Shown here: positions 1-11,906 of the stretch, piece by piece
Layout of the letters: each line of letters begins with the position of its first letter
Position numbering within the stretch: the stretch's first letter is position 1
NCBI RefSeq assembly: GCF_014805625.2
Contig: NW_023998427.1
Location: forward strand, 3,042,092-3,106,091
Source of the DNA: Glossina fuscipes
Taxonomy: Eukaryota > Arthropoda > Insecta > Diptera > Glossinidae
Length of the DNA stretch: 64,000 bases
Direction of reading: 5' to 3'
Translations under genes and position numbers: made by a program
Notes under the pieces: generated by a model
Database searches by the model: none
The model's input: the letters and a program-made list of their open reading frames with translations, nothing else
Told to the model about the DNA's origin: nothing

Positions 1-154
1 GTATGTTGCACAACAAGGGAACACATAAAAAAAAAAACCTTATTCCAGTAGGCAAGAAAATTAACTAACTTCAACAACTCAAAAAACATAGGGTCGCTAA
101 TATTGGGTTTTTTCATATAAGGAATGATGCGGCCATAAAAAAACAGCATATTAC

Positions 155-466
155 TTAAAATTTATATTCGACGGGGTATCCTTTTTGCTTAATAATGTCA
201 TTTAGCATATTCATATAATTTTTCTTGTGTAGGAAACAGGGATCTTTCCTCTCTTCTTGCTGGTTATTTCTCACATCTTGAACGGAAGAGATTAAGTGTT
301 TTCGCACATGCCTGTCTAATTCATCCCAGATACTTTTTATGGGTTTCATGCCTGGTAATTGGGGAAGAGGTTGAAGCACTTTGGGCCAGTTATATAAAAT
401 CCATTCTTCAATTAAGTGGGACTTGTGCTTGAGATTGTTATCTTGGGAGAATTTGAGTGTTTCCAA
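155..466 (-). pseudogene. Tc1-like transposase, C-terminal fragment
   Basis: An open frame of about 103 codons matches the C-terminal catalytic part of Tc1-family DDE transposases. The motif FSQDNNLKHKSHLIEEW corresponds to the usual QQDNDPKHTS...EW block, and KPIKSIWDELDRHVRK corresponds to NPIENLWDEL(D/N)RRVR. The third catalytic acidic residue (E of PIEN) is replaced by K, so the protein would be inactive. No initiator ATG is present in frame; the frame simply opens at the fragment edge. Codons further upstream on the minus strand (467-720) no longer align clearly. This is a transposon relic, not a host gene. Terminal inverted repeats were not located. Confidence 0.8.
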
Positions 467-2487
467 ACCATACCAAGTTCCATACCAAATGGTCCTTCAA
501 TATCCTTAAATATCACTCCTTGCTTAGAATGCCATCTATAAACACCAATTTTCCGACTCCACTGGCTCACACGACGATTGCCATGCTCGCCGTAAACCGT
601 TGATACAAGAACATAATAGAAATCTAAAACTAGAAATTGCGAGGGAACACGCCCAATTCTTAGTGGAACGACGTTATATTTGGTTGCACCAGCAATTGTA
701 ACGAAAAAAATGAGCTTAGAAACGTGTTTTCTCGCATTACTTCTATTCTACTGGGATAATGTTTGGTTTTTTTTTTTTTTTTTATATTTTAATGTGTAGC
801 CCGTAGCAGTACATAACAGTGAAATAAAGTTTTATGTTTGGACATTTTTTTATCGAGCGAATATTAATGAGACTCACTGTCTATTAAGAAGCGACCACAC
901 CCGAGTCATTTTCACAAGTCATGGAGCGAGCGAAGGAGCTGAACGACAAGCAGCATAAATGGTCCGAATTTCAATTAAACCAAAAAATCCTTTAAACCAC
1001 ATTTCCTACGTTATGTTAAGTGCATACGGAATTTTACAAATATTGACGACTGGCGCATATTTGATTGAACGAGTTCAACTTTTGGCCAACATTGTGACGT
1101 TGCTTTATCAAACAAAAATATGTAAATTAACTTATCGAGAAAATCTTACGTGTGTCATTCACTAAAGAATGCTGCATCGCAATGATAATGCAAAACGTCC
1201 GAATAAAAAAAATGATAGGTGTTTGCCTTTTTCAAAAATCGTGTTTCGAGAAAAGCTTGTTTAGAAAGTTGAAATATATTATAGACAGGTTTGCATGTGC
1301 ATACCCTTACATGCTCAAATATTCTTCCTCATTCTCTTTCCTCGACAATTTCAAGTTTTTGGGTGCATGTCGAACAGGGGAACGCAGGTTTTACGCTTTA
1401 CGCTTTCATAAGCGTATTGAAAGTATTGAATGCTTTCGAATCGCTCTCAGCCTCATATCTATCCAAGGGTTGTCTTAGTAAAACTACACTAACACATATT
1501 TATGCGGACACGATTTTAAGTGAATATAAACACCTTCTTAACGGATCTCTTAACAGATTATAGTAGCTATAATTTAACAGGTAAACCATTCGATTGTAAC
1601 TTCTCAGCATATGCTCATAGTATGCGAGTTGGTATCTTTCGGAGAGAACACAACATTTTAACGAAATCAATTTTCTTCCACGTATTCTAGAGGGTTGAAA
1701 GCGTCTATTAAGTCGTTAAAAAAAAATAAATCGTATAAGATCGTAATATGGTAGCGTCACATCTTCACAAAAAATATTCATATATTTACTTCACTTTCCT
1801 TTAGAACAGTGAGTGGTTGTTCACAATTCAATTCAAAATGAATAGAGAGAGATTTCTTGCAAGACATATTTTCATATTTCATGTATAATAATCATAATGA
1901 TGATGATAATAATAAAAATCTCAGTCATTTCTTAAACGATTTTATACAAATAGATGGTGGACCTACATATATATATATATATATATCATACGAAATTGAG
2001 CGCTTTAAACTTACTCCTTAAATAAATGTGTGACAAACACATTTGCATGGAAAAGCGACGCATCAAACATCATCTATTTTCAACTTTTCGGGCACCCGAG
2101 TTTTTTCTGCTCAATTTTTTATTATAATTTTTCTCATTTTACAATGGTTTGTCATTTCATTTCATGGTTGGTGGTAATTCGAACCGCTTAACGCAATTTT
2201 GAGACGTTTATAAATTTCCTATTTTCCAATAAAACATCAATTCCACATATATATTGCATATACTGTACGTATATTAAAGAGATCAGATTTTTATGAGAAT
2301 TTCATTGAGGCGCGAAATATTTCATTGTTATTATTCTGACAACTTGTTTTATGTCGACAACTTCTTTTTTATAAACTTCTTTCCGTCATATCTTATGGAA
2401 AACGCATATACGATAGTTATTACGTAGTCTAAAGACCAAGAAACCTAATAATACAAATAGCGTTAGTTTATCGCAAATATCAACAAA
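467..2487. other. Intergenic, no supported gene
   Basis: I see no gene here. The stretch holds a T run near 768-784, a (TA)n tract near 1969-1987 and small unrelated ORFs without coding character. The segment just upstream of 960 reads as a short frame beginning MERAKELNDKQ, which faintly recalls transposase N-termini but cannot be supported. Confidence 0.5.
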
Positions 2488-2712
2488 AATAAACATGAAT
2501 ATAAGTATAAATATGAAAATGAAAATGAATACGAATGTGGATGTGAATGTGAATGTGAGTAAAAATATGAATATAACTATAACTATGAACATGAAACGAA
2601 TATGAATATAACTATGAATACGTGTACGAATATGAATATTTAAAATTGAAATGAAAAGGAAAATCAATCAATGAAAGGAAGAATATGAATATGAATGCGT
2701 GTATGAATATGG
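2488..2712. repeat. Degenerate ATGAAT-type hexamer array
   Basis: About 220 bp is built from diverged copies of GAATAT/GAATGT/GAAAAT hexamers. It produces a spurious minus-strand ORF of repeated Phe/Ile/Thr (2386-2667) that is not a gene. The array stops about 40 bp before the Tigger element. Confidence 0.75.
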
Positions 2713-2750
2713 CTACCGATTCGAATTTATATTACTAATTTATATCAATA

Positions 2751-3769
2751 CTGTAAAAGCTCCTTATTCGCGGGTGATACGTTCCATAAAAATGCCGCGA
2801 ATACAGAAACCGTGAATACGGGATGGTAATTTATATGAGATTGTAGGGGGTACGTTCCTAAGGGACAAAAGAAAATCAAATCAATTTAATTGAAGTTTCT
2901 CTTGCTTGGCAGTTTTTAAAAGCTCCTTCAATTCAGACTGATACGCAGCAGTCGCATTAGCAATTTGCCTCTCAAAAATAAGACTTCGTTCCATAGACGG
3001 ATCAATATTCATAAAGATATCGCGTAGCTCATTTGCCATTCTTAAACCTTCACTAAGATTTTTCAAATTAAATGTCACGTTCCCAATGCTTGTTGAAGCC
3101 TCTTCTTCAATGGGCGGTGAATTTAACATTTCCTTCAAGACGGTTTCAGTCAAATCTTCATCTTGCGATTTAAGCAATTCCTGAATATAACTTGATTTTA
3201 TCTGTTCGAATCCATCTCGCCTTATTCCATTCGCGATCTCGGCTATCTTTGCAGTCAAAGTTTGAACTTGCACAGATTCGTCATCATTTTCCGCAGTCAG
3301 AGCAGGCCACAGTTTTTTACAGCATGAGTTCAATGTGTATGGCTTCAGTTCTTCCAATGAAGATATTTGTGAGATTTATGTTTACGATGCATTTTGCTAT
3401 GCCAAATTTCTAACTGCATTCCATAACATTCACATCATAGGATTACATTCCATATCTTAAAGGACTAGATTATTCCTTGGTCCACAAGTTGATGCAGAGC
3501 CGTTGTGTTCGGGGGTAAAAATGTCACTTTTATATTTGGATGCCTAGTTTCAAGTTCGCGAGGATAACCTGGTGCATTGTTCAAAACCAGAAGTGCTTTA
3601 AAGTCTAAATTCAGTTTTTTTAAAAAATTTTCAACTCCCGAAACAAAACAATTCCGAAACCAGTCACAAAAAATCCGCGAATAAAGAAATTTTTAGCCGC
3701 GAATATGGGAATTGGGTCGCATTTTTTTCATCCGCGAATAAAGGAAGCGCGAATAAGCAGCTTTTACTG
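2751..3769 (-). mobile_element. Tigger/pogo-like DNA transposon, internally deleted
   Basis: The 1019-bp element is bounded by imperfect terminal inverted repeats. The left end reads CTGTAAAAGCTCCTTATTCG and the right end, reverse-complemented, reads CAGTAAAAGCTGCTTATTCG. Both ends are flanked by the dinucleotide TA (2749-2750 and 3770-3771), the target duplication expected of the Tc1/mariner/pogo superfamily. Several further GCGAATA-type subterminal repeats lie inside each end. The minus strand encodes only the C-terminal half of a Tigger transposase; the N-terminal DNA-binding half is absent. Full Tigger elements are roughly 2-2.5 kb, so this is a deletion derivative. Confidence 0.88.
2881..3640 (-). 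pseudogene. Tigger transposase relic (catalytic core to C-terminus)
   Basis: Reading on the minus strand, 3640-3480 encodes ALLVLNNAPGYPRELE, then VTFLPPNTTALHQLVDQGII, the hallmark second-Asp and PPNTT...QPxDQG block of Tigger/pogo DDE domains. A stop and a frame change follow, and then an intact 158-codon frame (3357-2881) with KPYTLNSCCKKLWPAL, matching the region after the catalytic domain in Tigger proteins. The catalytic Asp of DNAPG is Asn here, and the first catalytic Asp and the HTH domains are missing. It cannot encode an active transposase, but inverted repeats remain that an active relative might have used. Confidence 0.85.
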
Positions 3770-6700
3770 TACCGATTATTGCAAACGATGTCAAATTAAA
3801 AAATAGTGCTACAAAATTTATCCATAAGACCAAATTTTAGCCATACAACTATGTGTATAACTTAAACGTAGGTTGCCATTAATTCGCTTTAAGTCGCCAG
3901 AATTATCGCATTTCATATGCAATCGATCGAAAATCGAAAAAAATCTAAAAATTTGGCTTATATCAATTTTAATTTTTTTATTTTCTTTTGTACGTCTTTG
4001 TACAGTTGAATATATATGCACCTACCTTACGTTGGAACTTTGAACAAATTATTTACAAGCATCTGCAAAAGTCCAATTTCTCGGTCAAATGCATTCGAAT
4101 TTCTTTTTTAAACATTTTTTTTATAGCATAGTTTTAGCTGCACCACTATTCTTCATATTTACTATTAATAGATACCAATTTACCAACAGTATATAAGAGA
4201 GAACGATTCGGGAGCACACGTTAAACAATATTTAAGTTTAGATAATCAACGAAAGTTATTATTATTATGTATGGAGCCAAAAGCAGCTTCTAAAGTAGTT
4301 TAATTCTCTAAATTCTAGCAAACGAGTAGTCACTCAACTGGATGTTCCTAAAAGATTTTCCCAAGCTATTATTATTTTTTTTTTTTTTTGAATTGTATTA
4401 GGCTTTTCAAAATTCTATCACATAGGAGAGGATCGAAAGCCTTACTTATACAGGTTATATTGCGAGTATCGGATGTGAAACGTCTTTTTTATCCTACCTT
4501 GAAAGTTGGAATATTATACGTATTCGTAGATTAGAGATAAAGTTGTAAGTAGGCTAAGTATAAACCTGGGTACTCTGCACGAATTCAAATAAGATGATCG
4601 GCTGCTAGAACGTCAACGATGATGAAGATAGGAATCTGAACGACTCGCCTCTTTCTTAACGTTAAACAAGAATAAGCAGAAAATTATGACCTCCGCATTT
4701 CTGCATGCAAATATAAAAATGTGCAACATTAATCAAGTACTATATATATTATGCACGGAAAGAATTCTGTCTTTTTTCTATTTTTTTTTTTTTTTTTTTT
4801 TGCGAAAGAAGTAGTATTTCTGAACGTCCAAATTCGCTGTTAGCCGGATTAATAACGATCCTATAATCACAACCCTGATGGGTGGGATACCATCTTTTAT
4901 TATACGTGCATGGGCGATTGTTTTTGTAGCATCGCTGACAAATATTTTCAATCAAAGTGTGAAGATAGTCTAGTCTAGTCTAGTCTAGTTCAGTTCAATT
5001 TGGAAGTCTAATTTCATCATTCTGCTTCACAAAAACCAGCCTGCAAACGATATTAGAAACTACAAAGAAAGATAGCGAAGCGAAGATAGCTAAATTTTTT
5101 GAACGATTAGCTGTCAAAGGGCTTATCCTATTATATAATTCTATTTTGTCTACAATTGTGTCTAGTTTTGCCGAAAAAACATCAATTTCAAACAAATCGC
5201 TCAGAATTAATCAGGAATGTTTTTCAAGACTACAAAATCTTTCGACAGAGTTGACCCTTATCTTTTGCTTTTCAAATTCGCCTCGCCTGGGTGCTTGAAA
5301 CCTGTCAATCACAGATGCTTCTCGTCATATCTGGTATAGTACAGGGTGGTCACTTCTCTTCATATATAGATATTTTCAAGTGAAACGTTTACATGTATCG
5401 AAGCCTAGAAGTATGTGATGTTTGCCGACAATATAAAAGCGTTTCATTCTTTTATTATCATCATCATCATCATTGGTACCATTGGGATCATTGGTATAGG
5501 AAGCGTTCAGTTTTTTTTAAATCTTTCTTGTGCATGACGAATTGTATATCACTAAATGTAAAACATGCCAAACGCTATCCAGCTTACATACTGAACCATC
5601 CATCTCAATAAATCCAAATCGCTTCTGGGCTTTTCAAAGAGCGAGGGATTCTATGTTGCTTAATAATAATAAACGTTTATATATTAGAAAATTAAACTGC
5701 AATCTGGGCAGATGTCACACTGACCTAACAGAATCGTTACAGCGAAAAATTTTACTTTTTGCACTACGTGACTTGCGAGGAATTCTCGATGCGAGGTTCC
5801 GGTTCATTAAAACAGATGACCGCCCATTAATTTACCTACGCTACAAAAAGGACATGGAGACGTTGAAAGACATTTTTACTAGAAAACTGTAACATCTTCT
5901 GCGTTTGTACTTTGAAAAATCTCATTTCATTACAGTAGTTTTGGTAGATTTATAAGGCATTGTGAAGAGATTCCTTTATCTCATCTTATGTATAATTTTC
6001 ATTTTTTCGATCCATTGCTGTCTATTCTATTAAAATCATAATAATGGGTGCTGTCGTACGAACACCACGCCAGCAATCAACCAAGCAGATTACATCTTTA
6101 ATGATGCTTTCATTGAACTTATAGTTCAATGGATTCATTTAGTTGCTATAATTATACCTAACTTTCATTATCAATTCATTTGTTTTGTTATACCAAGTCA
6201 TGTCTTTATTTTAAGCGAGTAATTGTTTTAAGTAAGTTAAGTATTAAGCACCGCATTTTTCGTGGTTATGTATTACATTGCTCCCCTTATCACCTTCTAA
6301 GCTGTCTTTATATAATGAGTATGAATTAATTTTTATTAATCAAAAACACATATGGTAACAAGCAAAATCAGAATTTTGGCAGCAAAAAATCTTGACCTAC
6401 TGTTTGGTCGCTTGCGCACACACTTTGCCTTTCGACCACTCTTAAGTTACTCAAATTTCTTTGCAAAAGCCTCAGTTTTTCTAGATTTTAGATGCGTTAC
6501 TTTCAAGATGGAATTCCGAATACGCACGGATAACATTCAAGATAAATATTAACTTAGAAAACTTCAAAATAATAAAAAAAACCACTGTAGTATGTATAAG
6601 TGACAAACAAAAAGAAATAAATAAAACACTATAGGGGGCCACGGCCTACCATTAAACAATCTACACCGCTTCGCTTAATACAGTTACTCGTGTAAATATT

Positions 6701-7336
6701 TTTGCAAAAAACGACGACATATGCGAGGTGGCCAAGGAAGCCTTTTGACCCAAATAATTTCGTCCTTGCGTCACAACTTGTCCGGTGTACAAATTTTAAT
6801 AAAATATCTCAAAAATTGCGACCTATTGATCCAATACAAGAATGCAAGGACGAACAGGTGCACAGAGAAGCTTAGATCGATTCAAAATCCTTTTCCGAAT
6901 AAAAGACGATTCTATCTTAACTTAATATACCCTCGTACCACAGTCAGTGTAAGATATAACAAACTATTTGCGTACGCCCACCCATATATCTAACGCTTGT
7001 GTGCAATCATTCGTTCGTACACATTTCACCAAGAAAATGAAAAGCAAACATTCGAGTTCGTAGGAACCAGCACAGATCGTTTACTACATTCCACTACAAT
7101 TCATACTGTCTGCAAGGCCCGCATACAATTCTCATGCTTTGATGATAGCAATAGTTCGATTAAGAGATTAGCACGCACACACTCTCTCGATTATCCCGTG
7201 GATGAAGATGATGACGCATATCTATATGGTTAGTGCGTCTATAATATATTGGATTATTAATTATTATTATTAATTAGGATTAGTAACTGCTAAGCTTCCA
7301 ATGATTTCGCTTACAAAGTTTCTTATATGAGTGGTT
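3770..7336. other. Intergenic with repeats; no supported gene
   Basis: AT-rich DNA with T runs (4376-4390, 4782-4801) and a short (CTAGT)n array near 4967-4988. Several ORFs (5530-5892 is the longest, 120 codons) have no family resemblance and no flanking splice logic that I can see. A decayed minus-strand copy of repeat family Rep-B lies near 6735-6915. Confidence 0.5.
6735..6915 (-). repeat. Rep-B dispersed repeat, partial
   Basis: Shares, on the minus strand, the blocks CGATTCAAAATC, CGCAATTTTTGAGATATTTT and TTTTGACCCAA with the copy at 13350-14165. The ends are eroded. Confidence 0.6.
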
Positions 7337-7522
7337 TTATTTCTCGACAATGGCCATGTATGGGGCTAGGCATTGCCATTGCTCAGCTAACAGCTGCGCA
7401 TATTCTGCAGAGAATCGCCTGTCATCAATTCCATCACCCCAATGGACGATGCAGTCTATTAGTTCCTTTTCTGTTCGTTTAAAGGCCAATTGTAAGTAGT
7501 CGATGCCCTTTTGGCGGTCCAT
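7337..7522 (-). CDS. Candidate small protein, 61 aa, unrecognised
   Basis: A short complete frame begins at AAGCCATGG, a good fly initiation context, and runs 61 codons to TAA. The codon choice (GCC, CTG, TAC, GAC, ATC) is more like the verified genes here than like the AT-rich background. The composition is balanced (MDRQKGIDYLQLAFKR at the start, a Trp-rich acidic middle with HWGDGIDDRRF, then LLAEQWQCLAPYM), with no signal peptide or membrane segment. A TTTAG precedes the ATG by about 10 nt, so it could also be a terminal exon. I recognise no family. It could equally be chance or a TE fragment. Confidence 0.35.
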   Translation of the reverse strand: MDRQKGIDYLQLAFKRTEKELIDCIVHWGDGIDDRRFSAEYAQLLAEQWQCLAPYMAIVEK

Positions 7523-7792
7523 GGCTTAATACCTAAATTCGGGTCGAATTGCTTACAGCAAGTAATACAGGACATCTAAACAAACTGTAATGTTTTTCGC
7601 CGATCGTGATGGTCTTTGTGTTAGTTCCTAATATTTGCTTCATTTACTATAGCCTGGTGGAGATAAAAATACGAAAAAAGAAAATGTTGATCATCTGCAA
7701 ATGCAGTGACGTTCCCATCTATCCAGCTTTTCGAATCGTACTGTAGCCAATTGGCCAGCTTTATTATTCTCAAAAGTGACTCACTGTACAAC

Positions 7793-7795
<3 letters not shown>

Positions 7796-7825
<30 letters not shown>
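7796..7825. repeat. (ATT)n microsatellite
   Basis: About ten perfect TTA units in tandem. Confidence 0.9.
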
Positions 7826-8520
7826 TGCTTCTTGAAGTTTTTCTTATATACTTCGTAGAGCTGTTAAGGTCTTCCGTTTCTTTACGTTAAATCAATTGTA
7901 AAATTAATCGATGACATATTTACAAAAACTTAATAATATTTAATAATTTTATATATCCAAGAAATGTTTGATAGGATATTTCATGTTTCATTCGATATTT
8001 TGAGGGAAATAATTTTTATATTATTTGTGACACAACCACTCAAGGCCGACTAATTCAAAAAGTCATGTGTAAGGAAAAATTATAAAACTAAAAACTATGA
8101 ATACTTAATCGATTAATATGAAAAGTAATTAATATAGATAAATACAGTGAAGGAAGCACTACACCTTTTTGGTCTCAGGAATCGCACCCAATCTACTTGT
8201 TGCATTTATATATGTATAGATAAACTAGACAACAGTCTAGCATAGCCATTATCTGAAGTGAATTCATGTAAAATTCGTAACATGTAAGTTAGCTCTTTTC
8301 ATTGTTATTTTCCAATAGGTTCCAAATTATAGCTCCTTTTGGTATATGTACATTTATCTTATTTATTTTCACTGCAAAGTAACGCGTAACAAACAACAAA
8401 GAAGAAACGCACACTTCCACTCCAGTGAAAGTTTCACGTAACCAATATTTCGGCATACTCGTATCTTTTCGTTCTTGTCACGAAATTTTGCATTTTGATA
8501 TTTTACTAAATTATAATTTA

Positions 8521-9128
8521 TCGCTTAGCCTTACAATGGCACAGACGACAAGTTAATAAACCATGTAGGTTTGAAGAAAGAGCTGCAACGACATTTTGGA
8601 CAATTGCTGTTGATAGACTGCCAACTTTACTGTCTATTGGCGTGGATGTTAAAGCAAAGGTAAGATATCACTTAAACTTTATTATTTTTAACGGCTACGT
8701 ATTTTATCTTTTGTAGTGCCTCTTATTGGATATAAGAAAAACGCATGAGAGAGGTCTAATCCACGACCAGAGGATTGTAGCACCATACCCGAAATAAATA
8801 GCAATGTGCCAAAGTCAATTAACATCACACTGTGGGTAAGCAACAATATGTCAGAGGAGTTCAACATCATGCCCGAAACACCATGATAGGGCCAAGTAAC
8901 AATACGCCCCATGTATTTAACACTGTGCCAGGAACTAGAGCACGTACCAGAATCAACCCGAAAAATAAGCTGTATAAGACTATGGACAGCCTCTTACTGA
9001 GCGTTAGCCAAAGGGACGAGTGGGAGCAGAGATATATCGGAAAACAACTTTAAGAAAGAGATGAACGAGAGCAACAATTTTGGAAGGAACATATAAAAGT
9101 GGAAGAAAAATTTGATATTTACTTATTT
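8521..9128 (+). pseudogene. Possible spliced-gene relic, unidentified
   Basis: An open stretch (about 8530-8659) reads ...RRQVNKPCRFEERAATTFW and continues ...DRLPTLLSIGVDVKAK. It meets a GTAAGA donor and a TTTTGTAG acceptor 57 nt later, which keeps the frame open into CLLLDIRKTHERGL before a stop. Downstream frames contain a degenerate N-T-P/V-P repeat (8880-8960), then RDEWEQRY...ERDEREQQFWKEHI interrupted by one stop, ending at 9127. The pieces look coding-derived but are broken. I could not assign a family; a decayed single-copy gene and a transposon-borne gene are both possible. Confidence 0.25.
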
Positions 9129-9887
9129 TGAATCTTTTTTAAGTGAAAATGCTAAAATATTTATATTTTTTTTCTAAAATGAAATTATATACACACTTTT
9201 TTTTCATGAAATAAATATTTCATTCTAAACACCCGGCTACAGTATGTTTATATTATTTGTTTTAATTGAAATCGATAAATAGAAGGAACTTTTTTATGAA
9301 AACGCGTTGTGTTTTTCCAAACACAATATCGATTTGGAACCACTTTTATTAATATATTAAATAATTAAGTTCATATTGTAAATTCTATTACTTTTATAAA
9401 CTTTTTGAGAAATGATCCCAGTCAATCTTCATTTCTACCCAGATATATAAAAAAATATTATTGACGCATTAAAGCATCATAGCCCGTATTTTTTATCGGT
9501 CCCTTCCATATTCATTTGATCCAAAGTACATTTAACACTGAGTTTTAACTTGTATATGACATAGCTTATAATTTTTTGAACTTTTCAAAGAACACTGAAT
9601 ATGTTTCGTTAGGTTTAGTTCGTCGACAAGAAAGCTGCCCGCAATAATATCGTTATTAAATGTAGGACGTTAAATTCTTCTTAATAACTATTAAATCATA
9701 AGTGAAGAACTAAACTCAAATTTAATTTCGCAACAGAGAACACCGCCACTTCGATATGTTATACTAAATGACTTGCTTTCTAATTGAATATATTTGTGTT
9801 CTTTTTGAAATTGCTCTTTTAAATGCATTCCAAGTATTACTCAATTTTTCTTTCAAATAATTTCTTTCTTTTGTTATCATAAGTGAA
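9129..9887. other. Intergenic, nothing recognised
   Basis: AT-rich sequence between the relic and the 3' end of PSMD5. It must contain the PSMD5 3' UTR on the minus strand, but no canonical AATAAA lies close to the stop codon; a TATAAA-like variant is possible further down. Confidence 0.4.
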
Positions 9888-11556
9888 TCAATTACCCTCC
9901 ACAGCTATATCAAGCAAATTTTGTACATAGTACGGACCTTCATTGACATAGCCACGCAATTGGAGATTTGTTTGAACATCGAACGCATTGCTATCGGCCA
10001 ACAGCTCGATTACACAATACTTTGCATATTTTGCTTCCTTATCAAATTCAATTTTCCGATCTAAAAGGAACTCTAATAATCCCGCCGTATTCTTCAACGC
10101 TTCAACACCCCATTCGAAGCAGCATAAAGCCCGTATGAAGTTGAGAGATGAAATCTTAATATCAGGAAACGGATTACGACAATAATCCAAGAGGAATTCC
10201 ATATTATCCGAGTGACGACCCATATAAGAAAACCAAGTGTGCAAAATTGAACTAAAAAATATAACAAAATCATTCAGATAGCTCGTTTTGAAATACTTTT
10301 AACCATATCCGAATGCTTACTTGACTTCTGAGCATACTGATTGTTCGAAGGTAAAAATAGCCTCTAAGCTATTAAATGCACGGATTTTAAGATCTGATGC
10401 CAAGCTACGCAAATATGAATGGTAATCTTCAAATATCTCTTTCAAAGCAGTTTTATAATTTAACTCCAGCAAGGAAACACCCTGTTGAGTGTGTGCCAGG
10501 TTTGCTAAAAAATTTAAAAACGTTCTGAAAGAATTGTGATTAGCGTACAGCAGACGATTTACCTAGGGTATCAAATGCGGTTGGTAAATTAGCAATATCT
10601 CCTCTATGCAGGCATTCAAACAGACATCTTATCATGTGGGGATACCCGGTTATTATTTTTTGTGGTTGCACACGAGCAGTTTTACCAAAGAATTTCATTA
10701 TACCGGGTACCAATAAACGATCCAAAGGGTTATCTTCACTTTCAACACGTTTACATATAACGTCATATACCTGATGTTTCTCTAAGTAAAGCAAACCATG
10801 ATTTTGTTCAGCCAATGAAACCAATATCTCCAATATATTAACTTGCATCAATATGTCATCGTTATCCAATTCAGCCAAAGCATGGTCTACAATAAATTCC
10901 ACTTTCTCCAATGTTATTGGAGAACGCTTGGCTAAGCCTACCGCCAGCTCATAAGTTCGACATTTCACAATGCCGTCTTTGTTAAGGGCAACGGTTAAGG
11001 ATTCTTTTACCCACGGCTGATGTAAATGGTTTTCCAAAACCATCAACAAAATACTTAAAGCCGGATTACCAACCTCAGTTTCAATATCCTGCAAACCTTT
11101 TAGAACATATTGCAATAGCTCATCGCTCAAAAGATCGCCTACCGACTGTTCATCCTTGCCGTTTAAGTTAACTTGATTTTGTAATTCTTTTAATATAGTA
11201 TTCAAAGCTAGAGCCCTAATGCGGGCCTTCTTGTGCTCTAAAGCTCTCTGCAATAAGAGCGGAAAATCGTTTTGCCTCAACGTTAAATTCGCCATACAAA
11301 TAGACAAAATATCGCTAACTAAATCCAACCGCTGCGCCTCTCCACCATTTTCTCGGTATTTAGTTTTATCTTGCCCTGCACCTTCCTCCTCGAGGCAGTC
11401 ATAAATCTCCGGACAACTAAGCAAACGATTGGTTATCCTCACCTCGAGATCTGGTGTCACGTTCAAACGTCCTCGTATCTCGCTTAAAGTGGATAACATG
11501 TTGTCTGTGTTAATTTTCAGACTTTCTAGTTTCTGAGTAAACCATTCTTCAGACAT
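9888..11556 (-). CDS. PSMD5: 26S proteasome assembly chaperone PSMD5 (S5b)
   Basis: PSMD5/S5b is a HEAT/armadillo-repeat chaperone that binds ATPase subunit RPT1 during assembly of the 19S base. Coding exons, in gene order, are 11556-10563, 10504-10321 and 10251-9888, with introns of 58 and 69 nt (GT-AG, phases 1 and 2). Together they give 514 codons including the stop, so 513 aa against about 504 in human. The C-terminus LRGYVNEGPYYVQNLLDIAV matches the family's conserved LR(T/G)Y(L/V)(S/N)EGPYYV...AVEG ending, and KYAKYCVIELLADS matches the KYELVKALANS segment. The join reads FDTLANLAHTQQGVSLLE, aligning with human DTVGTLGSNVEGKQVLQ. MSEEWF (11556) is taken as the start; an in-frame ATG at 11586 would add 10 residues. 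It is divergent from Bap60. The first intron ends at TTTTTTAG; using the nearer CTTTCAG would make a 38-nt intron and a frameshift. Confidence 0.96.
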
Positions 11557-11906
11557 TGTTGGAATTTGAATAAAAAAATTAAGCAATATTTAATCTTAAG
11601 GAATGTTTGTTATTTAAAAAAGCCTATTCATTCTTTCTTCAAAAAAACAAACAGCTGATTTTGCAGAGTTGTTATGCTTCGGTTTTCTTTGACAGTATCA
11701 ATAAGAAGACAATGTATTATTGCAAAATTGCACAACCTCTGATAGTTAAAACAATGTCAAAACTTCAATGTAAAAGACCAACCAAATTCTTAGGGCGGAA
11801 AATAAATTAATAAAAAAATGTTTTTTTTTACTTATATTTATTACACTGTGTTCTTCTCTTTTGTTATGGACTGATGATAAATATAGGATGAGAAAAGGTT
11901 GAAATC

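Noticed and set aside
920..1165. Short frame MERAKELNDKQ followed by a 68-codon ORF
   Set aside because: Only a faint similarity to transposase N-termini, with no further motif downstream.
2386..2667. 93-codon minus ORF rich in Phe, Ile and Thr
   Set aside because: Translation of a degenerate hexamer repeat.
5530..5892. 120-codon plus ORF
   Set aside because: No family motif, AT-driven composition and no splice context; not distinguishable from chance.
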